Position numbers and translations under genes: made by a program. Positions 58,415-64,000 of a DNA stretch of 64,000 bases are shown here, piece by piece. Position 1 is the first letter of the stretch, and every line of letters starts with the position of its first letter. The notes beneath the pieces were generated by a model. That model was not told the origin of the DNA. It did not search any database and was given only the letters and a program-made list of their open reading frames with translations. Source of the stretch: CAYNEI01 sp964396185 (lineage in GTDB: Archaea; Thermoplasmatota; SW-10-69-26); contig CAYNEI010000004.1 of the NCBI GenBank assembly GCA_964396185.1, positions 1 to 64,000 of the forward strand, read 5' to 3'.

Positions 58415-59698
58415 TCAGCCGCGCTCCACGCGCCCGTCGAGGTCCTGGACCCTCTGGGTCACCTTGGCCACCTCGGCCCCGGAGAGCGCGGCATGGATGC
58501 GCAGCGCCCGTCCCTCCTCCACTTCCTCCACCTCTCCGATCTGATCGATCCGATCGAGGAGCTGGTAGGCGGCCCCGCAGTACGGAAGCTCGAGCTCCAG
58601 GCGGTGCCGGTCGGGGATCGCGCGGCGAAGCCCGTGCAGCAGGTCCTCCAGGCCCTCCCCCGTGACCGCGGAGACCTCTGCGTAGCGTTCCCGCAACCCC
58701 CACCCCGCTGCCAGCTCGGCGTGCGCGCTGGGGGCGGAGGCTCGATCCATCTTGTTGAACACGAGCAAGATGTTCTCTGCGAGCTCCGAGCGGGAGCGCT
58801 CGGCCAGGAACCCGCGCAGCACCTCGAGGCTCGTCTCGGCCTTGCGTTCGATGACCTCGACCGGGTCGCTGGCGTCGATGACCAGCAGGACGAGGTCGCT
58901 GAAGGCGATCTCCTCGAGGGTCGCATGGAAGGCTTCCACAAGCCACGGGGGGAGATCCTCGATGAACCCGACGGTGTCGGTCATCAGCACGCGGCTGGAG
59001 CCCGTGCCTGGCGCACGCACGCGCCGGGTGCGTGTCTCCAACGTCGAGAAGAGCCTGTTCTCGGCGACCACCCGCGCCTCGCTCAGGCTGTTGAGCAGGG
59101 TCGACTTGCCGGCGTTCGTGTAGCCAGCCAGGGCCACCTGCCAGAACCCGCTCGAGCGGCGGTGCTTGCGCCGTTGCTGGCGGTCGGTCTTCACGGACTC
59201 GAGGTCCGCGCGGACCTTGGCCATGCGCCGACGCAGGTGCTCCATCTGGGTCTCATACGCTGTGGCACCACCGGCCAGGAAGCCCGGGCGCTCGCCGGTC
59301 TTGGCTTGATGGATGGCTTCGCGTAGGAGCGGTAGCTCGTACTCCAGCTCGGCGAGCTCGACCTGGAGCTTGGCCACCTCGCTGTGGGCGCGGTCGCGGA
59401 AGATCTCGAGGATGAGTCGGACGCGGTCGTAGACCGGCAGGCTCAACTCGGTCTCCAGATGAAGCAGCTGGGAGGGCTTGATGTCGCCCGCGATGATCAC
59501 CACATCGGCCTCCACGTCGCCCCCCTCGATGGCCTCAGCCAGCGCCTCGATCCGGCCGCTACCAAGGAAAGTCTGGGGGTCCGGGTGGGCCCGCTGTTGG
59601 ACTTCTTCGCGGGTGACGATATGCCCCAGGGAGGAAACCAAATCCCGCATCTCGGACAGGTCATCAGAGATGGCGCAGATCACGGCTCGCTTGCGCAT
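58415..59698 (-). CDS. hflX: HflX-family GTPase
   Basis: 427 residues from the ATG at 59698. The HflX N-terminal nucleotide-binding domain (~1-115) includes RAHPDPQTFLGSGRIEAL and is followed by a helical hairpin with the Gly-rich GERPGFLAGGATAYE. The GTPase domain follows: G1 GYTNAGKSTLLN, G3 DTVGFIEDLP, G4 NKMD, G5 SAVTGEG. Family members bind the large ribosomal subunit and split stalled ribosomes. It is transcribed away from the origin and orc1. Confidence 0.95.
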   Translation of the reverse strand: MRKRAVICAISDDLSEMRDLVSSLGHIVTREEVQQRAHPDPQTFLGSGRIEALAEAIEGGDVEADVVIIAGDIKPSQLLHLETELSLPVYDRVRLILEIFRDRAHSEVAKLQVELAELEYELPLLREAIHQAKTGERPGFLAGGATAYETQMEHLRRRMAKVRADLESVKTDRQQRRKHRRSSGFWQVALAGYTNAGKSTLLNSLSEARVVAENRLFSTLETRTRRVRAPGTGSSRVLMTDTVGFIEDLPPWLVEAFHATLEEIAFSDLVLLVIDASDPVEVIERKAETSLEVLRGFLAERSRSELAENILLVFNKMDRASAPSAHAELAAGWGLRERYAEVSAVTGEGLEDLLHGLRRAIPDRHRLELELPYCGAAYQLLDRIDQIGEVEEVEEGRALRIHAALSGAEVAKVTQRVQDLDGRVERG

Positions 59699-59728
59699 CG
59701 GGTTCCCGTTCGAATGGGGTGCCGTCAC

Positions 59729-59738
59729 GTATAAAGTC
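59729..59738 (-). promoter_or_regulatory. TATA box of hflX
   Basis: The minus strand reads CTTTATACG, about 31-39 nt upstream of the ATG at 59698, which predicts a leader of only 5-10 nt. Confidence 0.55.
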
Positions 59739-59814
59739 CCTCCTGGGGGACCGTTCTCTGAACAAGTTGTTACTTGCGTGAACTTGTAAGATGGAGATAA
59801 AATCCTCCTTAAAC

Positions 59815-60000
59815 TCGAAACATTTTCCATTTCATCCGGGGGCCTCCATTGACCACTGGAGCGAAGGTTTCCGCTGGATCTCCTCTATAGGGTTGACATA
59901 TACACATAGTTTATAATCGTTTATCGGGGGCGGTGGAGATCTATCGGAATCTCCAGTGGAAAAGAAGGGGTCGCCGAAGTCCGAACATTTTCGAGGGGAA
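59815..60000. other. Candidate replication origin with ORB-like elements
   Basis: In the 431-bp gap 59699-60129 upstream of orc1. A forward element at 59951-59971 reads CTCCAGTGGAAAAGAAGGGG, very close to the archaeal origin recognition box (TCCAGTGGAAAC-GAAGGGG) including its G-string. On the minus strand, TCCAGCGGAAAC (59867-59878) and CTCCAGTGG (59853-59861) point the other way. Between them lies an A+T-rich stretch (about 59885-59926) that could serve as the unwinding element. GGAGAT/ATCTCC (59935-59954) and CTCGAAA/TTTCGAG (59814-59820 with 59989-59995) add inverted symmetry. Confidence 0.75.
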
Positions 60001-60129
60001 GCCCGGGAAATGTTTAAGTCCGAAGCGGCCAGTGGTCGCCTACACGCCGAGCCCGCCGAGGGACCGTGTGACCTGAGGGCCTTGAGGGGGTACCTCGCGC
60101 ACGGGGCGCACAGCTGCATTGCAGGAGGA

Positions 60130-61395
60130 GTGAGCACTCTGTCACGTCAACGTCTATTCGATCCGTTCCTGAACACGGAACCGATCTTCAAAAACCGCGA
60201 GGTACTGCGGCCGTCCTACACACCGGACGACCTTCCCCACCGGGATGACCAGATCGACCAGCTCGCAAGCGTGCTGGTCGCTGCTGTGCGGGGTGAGACG
60301 CCCAGCAACGTCTTCATCTACGGCAAGACCGGGACCGGGAAGACCGCGAGCTGCAAGTACGTGGGCAACGAGTTGGTGAAAGCGGGCAAGGAGAGGGACG
60401 TGCCCATCCACTTCATCTACGTGAACTGCGAGGTGGTCGATACCCAGTATCGTGTGCTAACGCACATCACCAACCACCTGATCACGAACTGGAACGACCG
60501 CGTCCCCTTCACGGGCTGGCCTACCGACGAGGTGTACGCCAAGCTGCGCAGGCGCATCGAGGAGCAGGACGGGAGCGTCGTGATCATCATCCTCGACGAG
60601 GTGGACAACCTCGTCTTCAAGGATGGCGACGGGCTGCTCTACAACCTGTGCCGGATCAACGAGGAGCTCGAGACCGCCAAGGTCAGCCTCATCGGCATCA
60701 GCAACGATCTCCGGTTCACGGACTTCCTGGACCCGCGCGTGCGCTCGTCGCTGGGCGAGGAGGAGATCATCTTCCCGCCGTACAACGCCGAGCAGCTGCG
60801 CGACATCCTGGATCAGCGGGCCACCATCGGCTTCCACGAGGAGCGCCTGGATGACGAGGTCATCCCGCTCTGCGCGGCCTTCGCCGCCCAAGAGCACGGG
60901 GACGCGCGCCGCGCGCTGGACCTGCTCCGCGTGGCCGGCGAGCTGGCCGAGCGCGAGGGCAAGCCGCGCACGCTGAGCAACCAGGTGCGCAAAGCCCAGT
61001 CCAAGATCGAGCTCGACCGCATCACGGAGGTCGTGCGCACGCTGCCCATGCAGTCCAAGATCCTCCTGCTCTCCATCCTGCTGGGCGAGGAGGCAGGCGG
61101 AGGCACCGGCCGGCGCAACGCGCTGATCACGGGCGAGGTCTACGACACCTACAAGGAGCTCTGCCGGCGCGCGGACGTGGACGTGCTCACCCAGCGCCGG
61201 GTGACCGATCTCATCAGCGAGCTCGACATGCTCGGCCTGGTCAACGCGAAGGTCAAGTCCAAGGGTCGCTACGGCCGGACCAAGGAGATCCAGATGAGCG
61301 TCCCGCTGGATGGCACCAAGTCGGTGCTCCGCGAGGACGCCAGCATCGACGCCGTGGCCGACTACAACCCGCGGCGTCAGGCCAAGCTCGTTTAG
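60130..61395 (+). CDS. orc1: Orc1/Cdc6 replication initiator
   Basis: 421 residues from the GTG at 60130, which begins near the usual FDPFLNTEPIFKNREVL. Walker A GKTGTGKT (65-72), Walker B VVIIILDEVD (151-160), sensor 1 IGISNDLRF, sensor 2 region HGDARRALDLLRVAGELAE and a C-terminal winged helix (~340-405, ITGEVYDTYKELCRRADVDV). It binds ORB elements and loads MCM. The GGAGG is only 1 nt from this GTG, so the exact start is uncertain. The open frame upstream to 59956 runs through the ORB-like element and is rejected. Confidence 0.96.
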   Translation: MSTLSRQRLFDPFLNTEPIFKNREVLRPSYTPDDLPHRDDQIDQLASVLVAAVRGETPSNVFIYGKTGTGKTASCKYVGNELVKAGKERDVPIHFIYVNCEVVDTQYRVLTHITNHLITNWNDRVPFTGWPTDEVYAKLRRRIEEQDGSVVIIILDEVDNLVFKDGDGLLYNLCRINEELETAKVSLIGISNDLRFTDFLDPRVRSSLGEEEIIFPPYNAEQLRDILDQRATIGFHEERLDDEVIPLCAAFAAQEHGDARRALDLLRVAGELAEREGKPRTLSNQVRKAQSKIELDRITEVVRTLPMQSKILLLSILLGEEAGGGTGRRNALITGEVYDTYKELCRRADVDVLTQRRVTDLISELDMLGLVNAKVKSKGRYGRTKEIQMSVPLDGTKSVLREDASIDAVADYNPRRQAKLV

Positions 61396-61423
61396 ACTGT
61401 CGGACGGAATGTTCGGAACCCGC

Positions 61424-61799
61424 GTGAGCCCCCGGCCGTGCCCACTGCACCGCCACGGCCGAGGGCTCACTCTGCGGGCCGGCCACCTGGACGCTTGACT
61501 CCGCGATGAACCCAGGCCGCCGACCCGGGTCCTCGAAGTACGCTCTTCTCACGGATCGGAGATCCGTGGAAGTTCCACGAACGTCCCGCGTTCGTGAGAA
61601 CCGCGTACTCCTTGCGGCCCGGCTCGACGACCTTCAAGCGCCAACTGACCGGCGCAGGTCCCGCACATCCCGCCTGGCAGTCTAGCTCCGCTGTGCCAAG
61701 AGATCGCGGCTGCGCCGCGTGGCGCCGCCGCGATCTGGGCGCGGCGAAGCCGCGATTGTGTAGCGAGTCCGGGCGTCACCCAGGCACCACCGGACTCGC
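61424..61799. repeat. Cluster of perfect inverted repeats after orc1
   Basis: The 476-bp gap 61396-61871 contains: (a) 61424-61440 with 61454-61470, 15 bp and one 2x2 loop, 29 nt past orc1; (b) three contiguous hairpins CACGGATC/GATCCGTG, CGTGGAA/TTCCACG and CACGAACG/CGTTCGTG (61550-61596), themselves enclosed by 61538-61553 with 61593-61608; (c) AGATCGCGGC/GCCGCGATCT (61701-61710 with 61727-61736), with an alternative partner at 61740-61756; (d) GCGAGTCCGG/CCGGACTCGC (61763-61772 with 61790-61799). No gene is seen. The first may terminate orc1; the rest are unexplained. Confidence 0.65.
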
Positions 61800-61871
61800 G
61801 TAACCAACAGGTTGCCCCGGGGTAAACGTTATAGGTCCGCCAAAGGCCTGCGTGTTTTCCGGAGGCGTCAC

Positions 61872-62774
61872 ATGCTCCAGGCCCACAGCGCGCTCATCAC
61901 CGCTCTCCTTCTCGTCACGTCCGTTGGTGTTGCCATTGCCGATGGCCCTCACGACGACGCCGGCTCTGGCCAGGATGCCGGGGATACGCCCGAGGATGCT
62001 CTTGAGCTCCCGGACATCGGGGTCTACCAGGGCAACCTGACGCCGCCTGACGATGCCGACTGGTACACCCTCAAGGCCGGCCACATCTCGACCTTCCCCA
62101 ACCCGTCACCCGACCGCGATATCCCCGCCTGCATGGAGCTTGGCGTGCGAAGCCAGGCGGCAGCCAACGTCACGCTGCTACTGCGCAACGGGACGGACCG
62201 ATCCATCGAAGCCCCCGTGTTCGAGAGCCAAGATCTCCGGCTCGGGATCGCAGCCCCGCACCTGCGCTCCACCTTCATCGGCCTGGAGCCCCGGGATGGG
62301 CTCCCCTCCTTCGGGAGCTACACGCTCGATCTCGCTGCTTTCGGGCCACCCGACAAGGACGACGGGGACGCTGGCTTCGGTCGCGACGTAGGCGGCACGC
62401 CTGAGACCGCAGCCGACCTGCCTGGGCCGTGCCTGCCCGGTGTTCTTCAGAAAGGGGATGCCGATGCTTACAACTTCGAGGCCAACGCCGGCGACGGGCT
62501 GGTGCTCTCCCTGGTCCACCCCATCGGTCCCGACTTCGACACCATCCTCATCGCTCCCGACGGCACACAGCGCAACCTCACCCTCCAGGACGGCGATCTC
62601 GAGACGGTCGCTCTCGACCAGGACGGAACGTGGACGCTCCAGTTCGTCTCCACGGGCGGGAACACCTCCCTCTACCTGGCAGGGGTCAGCATCATCGGTG
62701 ACTGCAGCACCGGTTGCCTCATGGAGCAAGTCGAGGAGGAGCCGAAGCCCTGCCGACCGGGTTGCATGGAGTGA
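61872..62774 (+). CDS. Secreted protein with two PPC-like domains
   Basis: 300 residues; GGAGG 6 nt upstream of the ATG and a TAAACGTTATAGG promoter-like stretch about 45 nt upstream. Signal peptide 1-24 (ALITALLLVTSVGVAIA). Two bacterial pre-peptidase C-terminal (PPC) type modules follow: GDTPEDALELPDIGVYQGNL then DADWYTLKAG, and GGTPETAADLPGPCLPGVLQ then DADAYNFEANAGDGLVLSL. Four Cys cluster near the C-terminus (GDCSTGCL, PCRPGC). The domains usually ride on secreted peptidases; here they stand alone. It is coupled by GTGA to the following membrane-protein gene. Confidence 0.8.
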   Translation: MLQAHSALITALLLVTSVGVAIADGPHDDAGSGQDAGDTPEDALELPDIGVYQGNLTPPDDADWYTLKAGHISTFPNPSPDRDIPACMELGVRSQAAANVTLLLRNGTDRSIEAPVFESQDLRLGIAAPHLRSTFIGLEPRDGLPSFGSYTLDLAAFGPPDKDDGDAGFGRDVGGTPETAADLPGPCLPGVLQKGDADAYNFEANAGDGLVLSLVHPIGPDFDTILIAPDGTQRNLTLQDGDLETVALDQDGTWTLQFVSTGGNTSLYLAGVSIIGDCSTGCLMEQVEEEPKPCRPGCME

Positions 62775-64000
62775 TCTCCATGCTGCTGGTCTCTCTCAAC
62801 AGCCTGACATCGGGCTGGGCCATCGCGAGCGCGCTGGCCGTGGCCGGGCTGGGGCTCAGTGCCCTGGTCGGAGGCCACAGCCGCGCCCGCGGGGCCCTTC
62901 CCTTCGGCCTGTTCGCCATCGCTTGGGGCGCCCAGATCATCACCATCAACGTGGCCGGCCTGGTCGAGGGCCAGGTCCTGGCCACACACCTCTACCTCAT
63001 CTCGCTGGCCGCCTGGATCGTGCTGCCATACTTCCTGACCGAGTTCGCAGCCTCCTATGCCCCACAACGCACGACGGGCTGGCTGTGGCGCCCCCTGCGC
63101 GCGGGGGCCGCGATCCTCGCGTTGACCGGCGCCGGGTTGTTGCTCCTCCAGCCGAGCTTCCTCTTCCAGGGGGTTACGCTCTCCCAGGGGGTTTGGAGCC
63201 CCGTGTGGGGTCCTGGCTACTTCTACGTAGCCCCTGTGCCCGTGTTCGCAACGCTGGCCCTTGCGCTGTGGGCGCTGTGGTCCTGGGTGCAACGGGCGCC
63301 CACCGAGCGGGCTCGGCGACCGGCCACGGCGGTCCTGGCAGGCCTGGCGCTCTACGCTGGCTTCGCCTCGTCCAACAACCTGGTGGTCTTCGGGTCCTTC
63401 GTGGACGGCCTCCCCGCGCTCTCCATGGGGCTCCTGCTCGCGGCTCTGGCCACGCTGGCCATCCTGTGCGTGGTCCTGGGGGTCATCGGGCTGCGTCTCT
63501 CAGCCAGGGCCGTGCTTCCCGAGGAGGCCCGCCGCAACCGCTGGCTCTCCATCGCCCTGCTCGTACCGCCAAGCTGGGGGGCCATCGAGGCCTGGCTCGT
63601 GCTCGGGCCCCTGGCGCCCTACCCATGGTTCACCACCGTGGGCCTCTGGCGCCTGGCAGCCGTCGGTGCCATCGCCTACGGCCTGGCCCGCTGGAGGACC
63701 TACGATCTTCCCCAGCGGATCAACCGCGCTGCTGGCGATGCCACCGGCTTCGCCGGCGCCACCGCGGCGGGCGCCACCTTCTATGCCGGGACCACGCTGC
63801 TCTTCGCCGGCGCCGTCGCGCCGGTGGTCGGGGGCGTGACGGTCACGGCAGCCGCTCTCTTCCCCAGCGTGAAGTTCGCGCGCCGGCTCTTCGGGGGGGA
63901 CCCGGAGGACAACCCGGTCGAGCGCGAACGGGAGCTCTTCGAGCAGCGCGTGGACACGTACCGGGCTGCCCTCGAGGACGCCATCGCGCGCGGCGATCTC
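62771..64000 (+). CDS. Multi-TM membrane protein (3' end cut by window edge)
   Basis: 410 residues visible with no stop. About nine TM helices lie in the first 350 residues, beginning WAIASALAVAGLGLSALVGG, a layout like 7TM sensor regions. The end (ERERELFEQRVDTYRAALED, then AIARGDL) resembles the start of a short helical domain I associate with archaeal membrane proteins (Y-x2-AL-x3-I-x-G pattern). A sensor role is possible but unproven. The GTG start overlaps the PPC-protein stop; an ATG three codons on is an alternative. Confidence 0.75.
   Translation, partial: MISMLLVSLNSLTSGWAIASALAVAGLGLSALVGGHSRARGALPFGLFAIAWGAQIITINVAGLVEGQVLATHLYLISLAAWIVLPYFLTEFAASYAPQRTTGWLWRPLRAGAAILALTGAGLLLLQPSFLFQGVTLSQGVWSPVWGPGYFYVAPVPVFATLALALWALWSWVQRAPTERARRPATAVLAGLALYAGFASSNNLVVFGSFVDGLPALSMGLLLAALATLAILCVVLGVIGLRLSARAVLPEEARRNRWLSIALLVPPSWGAIEAWLVLGPLAPYPWFTTVGLWRLAAVGAIAYGLARWRTYDLPQRINRAAGDATGFAGATAAGATFYAGTTLLFAGAVAPVVGGVTVTAAALFPSVKFARRLFGGDPEDNPVERERELFEQRVDTYRAALEDAIARGDL

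Noticed and set aside
59956..60129. Orc1 start at 59956
   Set aside because: It would translate the ORB-like element and has no Orc1 similarity; the fold starts near the GTG at 60130.

Overview
This 64 kb window is chromosomal DNA from a GC-rich (about two-thirds G+C by eye) euryarchaeon, most likely a Thermoplasmatota-type lineage. The evidence is a D-family DNA polymerase (both subunits), an Orc1/Cdc6 initiator next to an ORB-like origin, a fused Kae1-Bud32 gene, a Cdc48-type AAA+ ATPase, ThiN-domain and TrmB regulators, a DUF6015-like protein, TATA boxes 25-30 nt upstream of start codons (leaderless genes), and many very acidic secreted proteins. No rRNA, tRNA, CRISPR array or insertion sequence was found. 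The taxon is an inference.

Layout. 1-9.4 kb: an RNase J-like nuclease (cut by the left edge), a PaaI thioesterase, a CorC/HlyC membrane protein, a pair of Cys-rich secreted proteins, an HTH-ThiN regulator, an extremely acidic secreted protein, an MBL hydrolase, a degenerate aldo/keto reductase and a TrmB regulator. 9.5-18.2 kb: a DUF6015-like protein, an RND/MMPL-type membrane protein with a zinc-ribbon tail, Kae1-Bud32, XTP pyrophosphatase, a membrane-anchored surface protein, a VOC protein, a possible structured RNA, and a HAD-membrane-EamA operon. 18.2-28.7 kb: secreted proteins, including a 3,259-residue subtilisin-type surface protein. 28.7-40.4 kb: OsmC, Cdc48, a QueD-like protein, Sir2, two tandem NSS transporters, YjbQ and further secreted proteins. 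40.5-44.6 kb: two tiny zinc-ribbon proteins bracket a lipid operon (YnbA-like, CdsA, PlsC, membrane protein). 44.7-50 kb: polB-polC. 50.2-55.2 kb: two divergent S26B signal peptidases flank a 784-residue Ig-repeat surface protein. 55.4-58.4 kb: a winged-helix protein, a Pup-ligase-superfamily (PafA/Dop) homologue, an overlapping gene for a 60-residue charged disordered protein, a phosphoesterase and a ribbon-helix-helix protein. 58.4-64 kb: HflX, a candidate origin, orc1, a 400-bp cluster of perfect inverted repeats, a PPC-domain secreted protein and a membrane protein cut by the right edge.

Four themes stand out. (1) A PafA/Dop homologue in an archaeon with an overlapping Pup-sized gene is the best candidate for an undescribed system. 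(2) The giant protease and the surface protein between the signal peptidases share an N-terminal-type module, Ig repeats and an unfamiliar C-terminal domain, which suggests a common surface-attachment or sorting route. (3) A bacterial-type phospholipid head-group module sits in an archaeal chromosome. (4) At least five intergenic spacers carry the same family of short GGACCACGAAG-like repeats, mostly folded into long imperfect palindromes.
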